A stretch of DNA of 64,000 nucleotides from Spirodela intermedia (taxonomy: Eukaryota > Streptophyta > Magnoliopsida > Alismatales > Araceae), in the NCBI GenBank assembly GCA_902729315.2, contig LR746272.1, forward strand, positions 6,883,827 through 6,947,826. The letters run 5' to 3'. The notes under the pieces are model-generated. The model did not search any database. It was given only the letters and a program-made list of their open reading frames with translations, and had not been told where the DNA came from. Each line of letters begins with the position of its first letter. Position 1 is the first letter of the stretch. The position numbers and the translations under genes are program-made. This document shows, piece by piece, positions 52,101 through 63,173 of the stretch.

Positions 52101-52951
52101 GAGACTTATTCTTGGTTGTGCTTCTCAATGAAAGGAAAAAAAGGAGTTTTTTTACTATAACCCATTATGGGCTAGAAGAAGAAGTTAGGGAAGTAGGTCG
52201 TATTAGGAAAGTATATCATCAGTTGAATTAGGCTCCACAAAATCTGTTGTACTTTCTTGCAGATTTTGACGAAGTGCTACGAAATTTCTGTTTTCCAGTA
52301 ATTCACGAGAAACTTCTTACTGAAGTTGAAACACCCATGTTTGATGCCTAATTTGGGATTCAATGTCGTCTGTTAAATTTCGTGATCTCCTCATCCTCGG
52401 TCTCTTCCCTCACTATGGAAAAGGAAATGATTGCCTATGCATGCATCGCTCTGGGAGACGTTCGTTCTTCTCTTATATTCCCTCCTATGAAGATCACCAT
52501 CCCCTCTCTGTGCAATTTCTTCATGCCAGGGTTCTCCTCTGCCTCAAGCGTGCCCTGAGGATTGCAAACGCCGCCCAGCAGATGGCTAACGTGACACGAG
52601 GCGGCAGCGGGCCCGTCACGCTCTTCATTGAGATTCTGAACAAGTAAATGAGTCAACTCCTCGCTGAAGAATGATTACTCTCAAACCATTGGCAAGAATA
52701 TAGAGAACCCAATTCAAGCGCGCCGCTTCTGATGTTTCAGGTACTTGTACTTTTTTGAGAACGGGAACCCCCAGATCACAAGTTCAGTGATCCAAGACCT
52801 CATCGAGCTGATCATGACCGAGACCCAGAGTGAGAGCACGGCTGCCGACCCATCAGCCATCGCCTTCTTCAACAGCACACAGCGGTACATCCGGTTTCAG
52901 AAGCAGAAGGGTGGGGCGCTGGGCGAGAAGTACGAGCCAATCAGAGTCTAG
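39936..52951 (+). CDS. VPS35: Vacuolar protein sorting-associated protein 35 (retromer core)
   Basis: VPS35 is the scaffold of the endosomal retromer with VPS26 and VPS29. Coding exons are 39936-40031, 40128-40224, 40420-40543, 42060-42245, 43326-43413, 43576-43632, 43733-43822, 43906-44028, 45369-45443, 45595-45654, 46217-46333, 46880-47119, 47191-47256, 47417-47506, 48937-49026, 50629-50715, 51172-51240, 51343-51423, 51562-51669, 51755-51858, 52530-52643 and 52741-52951. They total 2373 nt (790 aa), the plant family length, with every phase consistent and GT-AG borders. PRLYLL at residues 104-109 is the conserved N-terminal motif for VPS26 binding. [20 protein letters not shown] precedes it, and the alpha-solenoid runs to the C-terminal VPS29-binding half ([26 protein letters not shown]). 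Intron 1 is a 96-nt CT microsatellite intron open in frame. The last exons are clearly GC-richer than the middle of the gene. Confidence 0.97.
40032..40127 (+). other. VPS35 intron 1: 96-nt CT-microsatellite intron open in frame
   Basis: The intron starts GTATGG and ends GTGAAG before GATACCAATAAC, which restores the conserved reading [14 protein letters not shown]. About 43 of its 96 nt are pure CT (40057-40099), which doubles as polypyrimidine tract. Another AG at GATAG (40101-40105) would put TGA in the downstream frame and is rejected. The length is divisible by three and contains no in-frame stop. Confidence 0.85.
40544..42059 (+). other. VPS35 intron 3, nothing recognised
   Basis: A 1.5-kb AT-rich intron between GTAAGC and TTTCAG. 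No coding or structural feature was seen. The other VPS35 introns above 1 kb (42246-43325, 44029-45368, 47507-48936, 49027-50628) are likewise non-coding, apart from the cryptic exon noted at 48349-48397. Confidence 0.65.
48349..48397 (+). other. Cryptic 49-nt exon candidate in VPS35 intron 14
   Basis: Between TTTTACAG and GGTAATC lies a 49-nt segment whose second frame reads [16 protein letters not shown], strongly protein-like. It is bounded by consensus splice sites. VPS35 exons 14 and 15 join in frame without it. Spliced in, it would place GCA GCG GCT TGA after LQ and truncate the protein. It could be a poison exon or a scrap of another gene; there is no transcript evidence. Confidence 0.3.
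51880..51897. repeat. G18 homopolymer in VPS35 intron 20
   Basis: Eighteen consecutive G, starting 21 bases after exon 20. This is a rare homopolymer and its length may be a sequencing artefact. Confidence 0.85.
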
Positions 52952-53747
52952 AGTCTTCTTTCACTGGAGATGTGTAAAGTAGAGGGCTTGGAAGCTCTTT
53001 GGAAAGGCTGCAGGATTTCTAGATGAGCTTCCTGGCTTCTTCATCTCCTCCACACCCCCCCTTGAGGCTGTTCATCCTTCTCCCTCCCCTGCTTGAGCAT
53101 CTGATCACATCGTCTTCTTCTTTCTTCTTGAATATTTGAAAGGCACCAAGATCAGATCCCTATATGCTGCTTCTCCCATCGGTCCACATCAAATATATTA
53201 TTTGGTTTGGATGGACTCAAACCTACTGGAATCAGTCGATTTTGGTTTTTTAGAATAATGGGTTTTCCAAAATAAGTATTTTTCCTTGTCCCCCTCTCCT
53301 CTAGAAAAGTGAATAAAAAAAAAAGGGGATCAGATTGGGCAGTGAGTGATGGTTCACATGAGCTCTGAATGAAGAGATGCCTGGCATTCACGAGGAGAAG
53401 ATCTTGTAATCTTTGGTGGCTTCCGTCAAAGAGCGTTTTGAGTACCACGTTCAGTACATTATTTCTACTTGTGAATGAATTGGTAGATAAATAGAGAGGA
53501 GAAAGCATATATTGGCACTGAGAGTCACAAGATGCTGGATTAACTTGAGAAGGACCACTGGGAGGTCTAGCGCATGCTTCTTCCTCAGCTGGGTCATTGG
53601 TGGAAGAATCCCAAAAATCTGGTCATTTCATCTGTGATTTGTGGGTGCTTCTTTAAGGAGTTTGAGTGAGATCTCTGAAAATAAATGTTATCTGTCATTG
53701 GTTCTTAAGTAGGAGGATACGGTCATCTGAATGAGGGGCTTTGAATA

Positions 53748-54195
53748 GTTTTGACACCCTTTAATATCTATCATTTTACTAATTTTCATTTATTTTTGTA
53801 GTTAAGTATAAATAACTAATGATGATGCTTGAAGTATTAAGTACAATCCAAAGATCAAATATTTAAAGAAAGGATAAATAAAAAAAATGTACATAATTTT
53901 TTAATGGTTTTGACATCCTTTAAAATCTATCATTTTGCTCATTTTATTTCTTTTGTATTTCATTAATATATAATTAATGATGATGTTTGAAGTACGAAGT
54001 ACCATCCAAAGATCAAATACATAAAGAAAGGACAGCTAACAAAATATGTACATCATTTTTTAATTGTTTTGACATCCTTTAATATCTATCATTTTACTAA
54101 TTTTTAATTTTAATTATATTTCTATAATATGTATGAAGTACCATGCAATAATCAACTCTAAGAAAGGAAAAATAAGAAATATGTACATCATTTTA
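53748..54195. repeat. Minisatellite, 159-bp period, about 2.8 copies
   Basis: Copies begin at 53748, 53907 and 54066, each with GTTTTGACA(C/T)CCTTTAA then ATCTATCATTTT, and end near ATGTACAT(A/C)ATTTT. The third is shortened. The spacing is exactly 159 bp twice. The unit is very AT-rich. Confidence 0.9.
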
Positions 54196-54589
54196 TAAAG
54201 GAAGCATGGAAAAAATGCTGGGACATCTAATCTAACTGCTAAGAGATTGGAACCATTTAGGATTAGTTGAAGTCCACTCTCAAAGAAGGTCAGGGCCCAT
54301 TTTTGGTGGCTTAAGATCCTTGTTACTGATGAACCCAAGCCCATTTTAGTGGTGGAACCAAACAGTTAGATATTAACCTCTCTCTTTCTTTCTCTCTCTC
54401 GCTGTCCTACAATGGTGCGTTTGTGACGGTCAGTTCACTGGTCCCTTCCTAGTCATAAAGCCCAGGTCGTCAGAGGCTTCTTGGTTCCCAAACCAATCCG
54501 TATCCAACGTATGAAAAATGCCTTTGTCTATGCAATGGTTGCACCACATTGCTCTTGAGATTCAAAACTACATACAATGGACGGCCCAA

Positions 54590-54590
<1 letters not shown>

Positions 54591-54625
<35 letters not shown>

Positions 54626-54635
54626 TCTTTCTCTA
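54591..54635. repeat. (CT)n microsatellite
   Basis: A CT tract with a CCC interruption near its end, in the convergent spacer. Confidence 0.9.
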
Positions 54636-54884
54636 ATAAAGATCACTAGAAAAAGAGCCTCACCGGACCCATATATTTAATGGTTATTTAAAGCATTCAC
54701 CAAGGTTTTTAGTCTAAAGCCCCCATAAAATTGTTCAATGATGAAAAGTCAAAGTGAGCTTCCATTAAATCACGCCATGTAGCCAGCCCCCTTAATTCAT
54801 CGCCCTCCTTAACTAACAAGGATAGCAAAATAATGAAGAGCGCGCTCACAACCCTTGTAGATGGATTTTTTAGGTTTAGGTCCT

Positions 54885-55470
54885 CACAACTTATTGAAAT
54901 GACGAGTATGCATTCAGAACCTGCAACTCAAAAACGTTAAATATAGGAGCAAATTTGTCGTTTCAGAAGTTTTCCAGAGGATCGACACAAAAAAGATGCC
55001 TCACATTATATCCGTCATACACGCCACGTGTCATGTGGGCAGGCCGTTTACCTGTCAGCGTGCTCACAAACTTATTGAGAATGATGAATGGGGGTACTCA
55101 TCATGGAAACAAGGCCGAAAAAAAGGGTAGTGACCCAAAACCTAAAAATACAAGGGCGAATCACATATTTAAGAAGTTAGAGAGGACTTGGACACAAAAA
55201 AAATCCCCATATGATACATAAACACTCCATAATACACGGCATATTTCATGGAGGTAAGCTCTTTCAGTTTTAGGTCCTCTTAAATTTACCGAATGATGAT
55301 CATGGGGTCTTTGGAGAGACCAAAACATCAGATATAGGAGAGCATTTTTCAAATTTAAGAAGTTTGAGAGGACTCGGACACAAAAAAAAATGAAAAAAGG
55401 AAAAAAAGAAGAAGAAAACCCATCTTGTACACACCCTAGGATACAGGCCATATACATGCCATGTACATGC
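54885..55470. repeat. Diverged tandem repeat, about 190-bp period, three copies
   Basis: The segment TTTAAGAAGTT(A/T)GAGAGGACT and the following GGACACAAAAAAAA occur at about 55167 and 55353. A weaker copy with AGAAGTTTTCCAGAGGATCG then ACACAAAAAAG starts at about 54961. Each copy is preceded by TTATTGA/TTACCGA-ATGA and followed by a CATACAC/CACGGCAT-type block. Confidence 0.7.
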
Positions 55471-55616
55471 CATACAAGAGAGATGGGCAAATAGATCATA
55501 ATAAGTGGCAATAAGGTAAATAGATGCCATTCTAATTCCAAAAAAAATGCGAGGAGATTTGGCTGTGATGATGTGGATGATCGAGAGAAGGAGAAATCAG
55601 GGGCTGCTGGGAACAG

Positions 55617-58600
55617 CTAAGCGGAGCTTCTCAGGACGAGAGAGATGACGCAGCCGAGAACCGCTCCAGCAACGACCTGCATTAGCCACAGGATTCCTCA
55701 AATGGGCCAAATCTAGAGAGCATTCAAGAAGCAGAGGTGTTTCCATCGGATCGGAAACCCATTTGAGGAGTGAATTAGCCACAAAATCTCTCTTATATCT
55801 ACAGAACATTTTAACCATCATAAGCTTCCGCGTAATGTTTACTCTGATGATTGAAAGATTCATGCAAGTTTCACTCTATGGTCATCAAGGATATTCTCTT
55901 CTATGAAGCCTGGCCCTGGTCGATATGGACCTATTTAAGAGAGAGAGAGAGAGAGAGATGGGCTGCCATATCATGTAGGAAGAAAAAATGGGTGCTAAGC
56001 CTCTGGATGGATCCTATCACATTTCCATTCCGAGCCTGGATTTCAAGGAGCCAAGTTTATTAATTGGCAAGCAGTTAACTCTGGGAATTACAGGTATCAT
56101 ACAGAGAAAGTAAGCTTTTCAGGAAGACTCTGAAAAGGGATTAGTCTGCCGGAGGGTCTCCCATATTACCCGTTAGAATAGAAACCCATTATTCACAGCT
56201 CATAGAAGGAAGAGATCCCTGATTCATGACACTTGCCAAGCTGCCAAGTCTAAGAATTACATCTCTTAGTCAGAGAAAGTAAGGTTTTTTTTTACTGATA
56301 TCACAGAAAGAAGAGTGCATTGATTCACTAGGCCTGACAAAATCTGAAGCCTGAGACTACATCTGTTATTCTGCCAAATTAACCCATTTTGGAGGAGATT
56401 TATCAGCTAGACGGCACCCCATACTACCCACAAAACCCCCCATCTCTCGATTTGTCTCATAAATCCGTTAACAAGTGTCCTTTATGTTCCATGTAAAACA
56501 TGAAATTACCGACTGTCAAGCATGAAGTTAGAGAAAAAAAGAAAAAAAAGATGACCATTTAAATATTTAGGATCCTGAGACTTTGTTGAGCAACAAGAAA
56601 AGGTCAATACTATCCTTTCCTTTCCTTTCCAAAGAAATGACAGATGTGCCCCCAATTCTCAATGCCCAAGGTGTTATTGTTCCCCCAGATGACTGAAATT
56701 CCTCACCAGAAACTGGTCTCTAGGAAGTATGCTACCACAAAGACAAGTGAAAGAAGAAGAGAATGATGCCGTAATCCAGTTTGTTTCGGGTGTAGGAGGA
56801 AATATACAGCATATACATATAAAAGGTGCTCGTCCCAGCATGGCATATGCAGACAGTATCCTCTTTGGGGTTAAAATAATATCAAAAATATTACGAGGCC
56901 ATAAAACATTTAAATTCGGTTTGATTGGAAATTCACAGAAGGATTCAACCCCAGAATAAGGCTGCATGATACCTGAAATGGTGTGTGGCCAAGGGGTTCT
57001 CGTAAAGGTCTGACATTTGACAGGGGGTGCTCTGGAGGGAACTCGCATACTATTTGATTCAGCAGCTGTTACAGCCATAAATTTAAAAAAAAGCCCATCA
57101 ACATACAGTCTACATAGTTGGCTTGCTTAGAAGAACAAGTTAGGAAGAGAATTCGCAGGATCCAGAAAAAGAAAAAGCAATACCCCATAGCGTATGAGGT
57201 TTTTTTTTAACAGGTATCAAGAAAAGATCAAACGTCCCAACCAGGTTCGAACCAAAATATTTTCACTCAAGTGATAGCATATCATCTCCAAGGTTTACGA
57301 TGTGATTGATTCATTGCCCACGGCTAAATGGCACAACAGTATCCTAAGATCACTCCGGAAAACTATTAGCACATAAAGATTTGGGTATCACAAAGTTTGT
57401 TCATGCACAAGAATCACGATAAAGGAGCCAGTCTCTCACAGACACTTCCAGAAATTCAAAACTAGTAGAATCGGCGGTTAACATTGGCTGGTTGATAATA
57501 TAAGGTACATCAGCTTTCTTTTTTACTCCTCCAACCACCTCCTCCCAACTCTTTTTCATATAATGATGAAATTACTTTGCACAGAAGTAACACACATTCC
57601 AGAAAATGGCAATACCTCAGCCTGGCGACCTGCATGCAGCCGAATCCCCGATGCATCGTACATAACCTGTATGTTACATTCTCCAAGAGGTCAAATACAA
57701 CTGTCATTGCGAGAGAAACACTAAAATTTATAAGATTACTGGAGAGGATAGAAATGACAGTCAGCATCTATGGCAACAAAACCGTTCACCACGGTATGGA
57801 TATTCATTCAAGATCGTCAAACCTGTAAATGAGATACTGATCTTCTGTCATAATTTTAGGATATCAGAGATCAGTGCTATGTGAAGCATTCAGAGTTGAA
57901 CCCGTATCAAAACACAGGCAACATAGTCTGACATCCGAAGTCGCTGAATAATCAATTAAACTCTCCAGGATGAAATGATCTAACTAAACAATTCATAGTG
58001 AGTAATGAAACGACACATTGATCTCACAGACTCCTTGTAAAAGTTTTCATAAAAGTTTTCTTATAATTTGTAAACGGGATAGTATAATTCCGAACGTAGT
58101 TTATAAAGGTATCATAGCAACTGAATGCTTTTGTGGATATGCTTCGACATAGGTTGCATTTATAACTTCGCCAACCAATCAGATCTTCTCAATTTCACAT
58201 TCTTCTCAATTAATAAAGGAAAACAAGAGCATTTCCACACCCAGAGGAAAAAAGGCAAAAGGTCTCTCATTTCAACAAGAATGACGAGCTCAAAACCAGG
58301 ACCATATACACTTTTATGGGATAAAGAATGGTCGCCACTAATTATTTCAAGTTTATTACAGAATGAAGAAATTACTAACGGGGGTTAGATACTCACAATA
58401 CTGAGTTCTAGCTAGTTAGACATGCAATAGGGTAGATTTTTTGGTTCTAGTTGATAGGTTGTACTATTCGGTTCTAGTTGATATGCGATACTTCAGATTG
58501 TCAGATAAGGTATAGAAGAGCATCACCTGAAATGCATGACTAGCACAACATTGTTTCCCACTATATGGTAAGGAATAGACCAATAATTCAACTGATTACG

Positions 58601-60212
58601 CAAAACTGCACAACATTGACAAGAATGGTAATATTAAACAAAATAAAATAAGGTCATTTATTGGTAAAGCACATACAATGACAGAAAGAACCACTGCAAG
58701 GGCAAATGAAGACGCCCCAACCCCGTCCCGGAGGCCTATTGCTACAGCGAGTGCTGCCACAGTCGCTGAATGTGATGATGGCATTCCACCTGATGCAATC
58801 AATCGTTTGGAATCCCATCTCTTCTCCTTGTACCTGCATGTCTAGGATGAAGACATTAAACGTGAGAGATGAGGAGGGTGGAAGCAATCACGTAGTAAAT
58901 CTCAAAGAAGGTATAGCATAAAATACGAGGATAACAGGCTGAGGATCTAAGGAATTTTATTTCATTATCGAGAAAGTAATAATACGATAAGGCAGATAAC
59001 TAAAGCCTTGCACTATAGCAAAATGAAGGAAGACACAGACGAGAATATTCTTTCTGAGTGCCACTGATGTACATTAAAAAACAACTGCAAGATAGAACTA
59101 AATGAAGAAAAATTGTGTAAAACACAATATCAAATTGAATTAAAGTAATCGGTAAAAACGCTGGATCGCTTAGCAACTGATTTAATGCTAAAATTTATTA
59201 GCATCATCCAAACGCAAGAACCGACAGATCAGAATGAAAGAGCATACTTATGTCTACTTTTGCGATCATTACACTTAGAAGGATGAAATTAAAAGCACTA
59301 AACTTCATAATAATATACAAAAAATTATAAATTGTCCTACATATTCCAAAGGTGACTCAGATGACAAGATCCGTTTCAATGACAAAAGTTCACTTGAAAG
59401 AAATTTGGGAAAGAGGGGAAAAGAGATGCAGGAATGAGACAAACAGAGTCAGGCTGGTAATTGATTATTGCCGGGGACATAGGTCAGGTGGGTTAAAGCC
59501 AAATAAATAATGTGCAGTTTGCGTAATTGGCAACAGTAAAACATCCTCTGAAAAGAATGAGGATGTTCCACCAATGAAGAAATAAGATTAGTATATACTA
59601 TACTAGCAGTGTGAGATACTTCCACCATCATTAAATAAACTGGAATAAAAATAAAAGGATACCGAGACATGTTACTAGGGTTCAAGGGATCTTTTTAATC
59701 AGTGAAAAGAAAATAAATGATCAAAGAGGCGAAGAACTCCGCATGACTGTCATGAAAAATGATAAAAAAGAATGAAATATTACCCCAATTTCTACACAGA
59801 ATCAGGGCTCAATCCAAACATCAAAACTTTCAGGGATGTCTATTGCCGTTGAATATCTCAAAACTAGAAAAGGATAACATAACATTACAGATAAAAAAAG
59901 GAGACGTTGACACTGGAAAATAGATTTATGCCCAGATCAGTGTGCAGATATAAGGAATTTAGAAAAATAAAAATCCAAGACCAGTCCCCAGCATCATCTG
60001 CGAGGACAAAAATAAGAAAGAGAGAGGGAGAGAGAGGGAGGGAATAATGGGAGAGCGCACCATGTTGTAAAGACCTTGAGGAACTGGGCCACCGCGAACG
60101 CAAGGAAGGCCGAGAGAAGAGGGAGGTTCGTCGGCAGGGACGTGCCTCCCCTCGGCGCGGCGGAGGAAGACGACGACGAGGCCATGTCCGCTGCCGTCAA
60201 CACCTCGTTCAT
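55617..60212 (-). CDS. DUF212 family membrane protein (acid phosphatase/vanadium-dependent haloperoxidase-related)
   Basis: Minus-strand exons are 60212-60061, 58833-58677, 57666-57616, 57065-56973 and 55676-55617. They give 513 nt and 170 aa, close to plant family members. Residues 30-48 (LPLLSAFLAFAVAQFLKVF) form a first membrane helix. GGMPSSHSATV at residues 66-76 is the family signature and resembles the phosphate-binding P-S-x-x-H motif of PAP2-type phosphatases. A second hydrophobic segment covers about 76-105, then MYDASGIRLHAGRQAE (105-120), the conserved VRPLREPLGHT and a last helix AGAVLGCVISLVLRSS. The biochemical role of the family is not established and enzymatic activity is only inferred from the motif. 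The start at MNEVLTAADMASSS fits homologues; ATG at codon 10 is an alternative. Confidence 0.9.
55938..55958. repeat. (GA)n microsatellite in DUF212 intron 4
   Basis: A short pure GA run about 260 bp before the last exon of the minus-strand gene, inside its 1.3-kb intron 4 (55677-56972). That intron is otherwise featureless, as are introns 1 (58834-60060) and 2 (57667-58676). Confidence 0.85.
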
Positions 60213-60938
60213 CCCCAACGCTCTCGCCACAAAGGAGATCTTCCTGCTTCCTCCCTCCTTCCTCTCCTTCTCTTTCCTCTTCCACGCCGAAGATCTCTGT
60301 CCGATCTTTCTCTCTCTCTCTCTCTCTCCTCCTGTCTCTCCTGAGACCATCGCATTTATTGCATTCATAGGAAGTGCTCAAAATGAATAAAATTTCAAAG
60401 AAAAATAAATATAATATTTTCTGTTCGTTGAAGCTTCGAATCTGATCCCGTGCTGACTCGGACCTCTCTCTCCAGCCCATGCGACTTACTCCACGGGATG
60501 ACGAATCCGCCATTCGCTTCACGACACGTGGCATACTCCCCTGGCTTCCTTGACCTGGCAATCCCACCTATCGGCTGCCCTCTTCCGCCAGCTTGGTCTC
60601 TTCGTTGGTTAGCCGACGTGGGTGAAAAAAGCGGGGCCCAATTTCGGGCCCCACCATTTAAAATTAAGGCTTCTCACATTGACGTCACCCGGGTAAGTGA
60701 GAGAGAGAGCAAGGGCGGCCCATTCGTATGCCTCGGTAGGTCTTCAGAACCTGAAGAACACAGCTTGAGGAAAGCTTTCCTTGTCAAATTTAGACTTCAC
60801 TCCAATAAGAGAAGGGGGGGAGAGATGAGAGAGAAATGGGGGAGAGAGAGAGAGCATTCGTAACATAATACCCCTAGTGGGCTTTCAGAAACCCTAGAAT
60901 TTCTATTTTTTTTGCCTTTTTTGGCATTTGGTCGTCAT
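60213..60938 (-). promoter_or_regulatory. DUF212 upstream region and CAR-gene 3' region
   Basis: The minus-strand CAR gene ends at 60939 and the minus-strand DUF212 gene starts at 60212, so this 726 bp holds one 3' untranslated region and one promoter. A CT tract lies at 60309-60330 in the probable leader (GA on the sense strand). ACACGTGG, a G-box type element, is at 60524-60531, and the palindrome TGACGTCA, a bZIP/CRE-type site, is at 60680-60687. A GA tract lies near 60840-60855. Confidence 0.6.
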
Positions 60939-62194
60939 CACCAAGCTCTTCCGGTGTCGATCCATTCCAGCTGCAACTCCACCTCGCCACATTCGACGTC
61001 TCTGAGCCTCAGAATCATGTCCTGGATCACCTTCCCATTGCAGAGCCGGATCTTGCTCTCGCTCACCAGCGCGCTGTTTGACTCGGGAGTCACGACCCTT
61101 ATCACTCCCGAAGGGTCAACGCCACCCCTCCTCGCCGCCACCGTGGCTTCAATGAGAGGCCCAATGTCAACGTCTGCCCTCCCCATGGGGTCGTCTTGGG
61201 AGAAGGTGTCCTTGTCGAAGACCTCCTAAAGTCGTCAAGAAGACAGAAGGAACGCGCCCAGAAGATCAAATGTCGTCAACTGATCATGAAATCGCTCATT
61301 AAAGGAAAAGGAAAAAAACACACATCGATTATTTCTAGATTAGGAAAGGTCAACGAGCACAGAAGATCACAGCCGATGGGAACATACCAGCCTGACGGGA
61401 TCAGTCGTATCCTGTACGTACAGGCTCAAATCCTCGTTCCACTCTGGGTTCACGTCTTTTTTAATAACCCGCGACTTTACTCTCTGACATTAAAAGAAAG
61501 ACAAAGATAGAAGAGAAAAGTCAACGTTTCTGAACAAATAGTTCTTGAGGTCACCGCCCATTTGTGGAAATGTGACGGTAGAAAATATCAGCTGGTAATA
61601 TTCTACTTGCCATGGAAACTTTCTCGAGAAAAATGCATGACTTGGTTTTCTGTGTTTAGATTATTTATGCTTGTTCTATATGTAATCAGACTTGGGTCAA
61701 CACAAGTTGGCCTAGGTCAACACCCAGGTTGACTTAATTGAGTCCGCACCGGTATTCATCATAACGAGAAGGACTGTGAGATTTATAGTGGTTTGACTTT
61801 ATCTCCACCTACGTCCAGTTTCTAATGGATACCATCCCAGGATTTATTTTTTTTAAGAAAATGTATGTGAGAATAATCAGATCTTTAGAAATATTTGATA
61901 GAAATTATGATCTGATACACTGTGCGTGCAGATTGTGGGCACCTGATTAGTCGTCGGGCCACTTCACCGGGTTGACTTTGTCCCCTTGAAAGCAATCCCA
62001 AGGGTTGACCACTGCTAGCGTGGGTCTTAAGGCCACTCGAGGCTCTACTATATAGAGTTTCTACAGGTGGATTCCCACGGAATCCGGGCATCAGATCTTA
62101 TTAATTCGACCTACCCCTTGAGCTCAGACGTCTAAACGACTCTCTCTCTCTCTCTCTCTCTCCCTCCTTTCTCTCTTCCCTCTCTGTCTCTGTC

Positions 62195-62275
<81 letters not shown>

Positions 62276-62808
62276 TTTTATTATACCTGGCATTCAATCC
62301 CATGTCCTCATATTGAGACTCTTCTATGCGCCCCAATAACCCGAGTCAGGTCAGTACGGGCTGACTTGGGATTACCAGGTCCCATCTAAGCCCAATCATT
62401 CTCTCTTTCTCTCTCGCTCGCTCGGTGTTAATCTCCGCCAGAGTCCGCCCATCCTCTTCCCTTCAATTAGTCATTCGATTTCTCCGCCAATCCCTCCTGT
62501 CTGTGATCGAAAGGATCGGATGAGGCCGTGCCGGCGGTGCTCAATCTGATCGGAATCTGTAGGCTGCGCAGCACGGGGCAGGATATTCCGCCGCGGCAGG
62601 GAAGTAGGGTTTGCAACGGAGAGGAGCCTATCTTCCTCCCTCTCGCATCCCTAGAAATTGGATCGGAGGCCGCCTATCCGACCCCCGATCTGCCGCCTCC
62701 GAGCACTGATCCTTCGTCCTTCTCCTTCTTCCCCCCTCCGTCCTCCATCGCGGCCATACTCCAGCAGATTCAAAGCAACAATCGACGCCATGGATGGATA
62801 TAGGGATG

Positions 62809-62843
<35 letters not shown>

Positions 62844-62972
62844 GAGAATAACCTTGTTCCTGGTGCTGAGGATGACGTAGGGATCACTGCCTCGGACGTC
62901 TCGCATGGCGAGGTTCCTCCCCCTGATCACCCGGATATTCAACAATCCGGCCGTCGCTCGCCCTCTTCTCAT
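60939..62972 (-). CDS. C2-domain protein, CAR family (C2-domain ABA-related)
   Basis: Minus-strand exons are 62972-62853, 61483-61388 and 61226-60939: 504 nt, 167 aa, the usual CAR length. It is a single C2 domain with little else. Loop 1 has RDVRGSDPYV, with Asp25 and Asp30. Loop 3 has FDKDTFSQDDPMG, with Asp76, Asp78 and Asp84, matching the five Ca2+-coordinating aspartates of type C2 domains. The CAR-type insertion and tail follow (SESKIRLCNGKVIQDMILRL, GEVELQLEWI). Family members bind acidic phospholipids in a Ca2+-dependent way and recruit ABA receptors to membranes. The C2 region of ARF-GAP proteins (AGD11-13) is similar, but no ARF-GAP zinc finger is present. The start ATG opens MRRGRATAGLLNIRVIRGRN; the first intron of 1.4 kb is rich in CT/GTCT repeats. 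Confidence 0.87.
62140..62275. repeat. Compound CT / GTCT microsatellite
   Basis: CT units, then about seven GTCT units (62197-62224), then about 25 more CT units, all within intron 1 of the CAR gene. Confidence 0.92.
62810..62843. repeat. (GA)n microsatellite at the CAR exon 1 donor
   Basis: A GA run on the plus strand, hence CT on the sense strand, starting within ten bases of the exon 1 donor. Confidence 0.9.
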
Positions 62973-63140
62973 CGTCTTCCTCTTCCTCCCCGCTTCCAGC
63001 CGGTGGTCTCCCGGCGGGTGGGAATAGAATCTGGTATGAACGCATCCCGTGGTGTAAGTCAATGGAAGGTACATATAAGGACAGTCATGACCAATCCCAA
63101 CTTGACACGCGATCCTTCCTCCTCTTCACACGCCCCCCCT

Positions 63141-63173
<33 letters not shown>

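Larger units (their letters stand above)
52952..55616. other. Convergent spacer between VPS35 and the DUF212 gene
   Basis: Both neighbouring genes end here, so it holds two 3' untranslated regions. It contains a 159-bp-period array (53748-54195), a CT microsatellite (54591-54635) and a second array with period about 186-207 bp (about 54885-55470). No gene was recognised. Confidence 0.7.
61484..62852 (-). other. CAR gene intron 1 with microsatellites and W-box cores
   Basis: This 1.37-kb first intron has a CT tract starting about 9 nt after the donor (62810-62843), a long CT/GTCT tract at 62140-62275, and six TTGAC(C/T) cores on either strand between 61695 and 62010. No exon is seen in it. 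Confidence 0.7.

Noticed and set aside
56674-57078. A 134-codon minus-strand frame around DUF212 exon 4
   Set aside because: It is in the wrong frame relative to the conserved exon and runs into intron.
59959-60567. A 202-codon minus-strand frame over DUF212 exon 1
   Set aside because: It is in a different frame from the conserved DUF212 protein, which is supported by homology and splicing.
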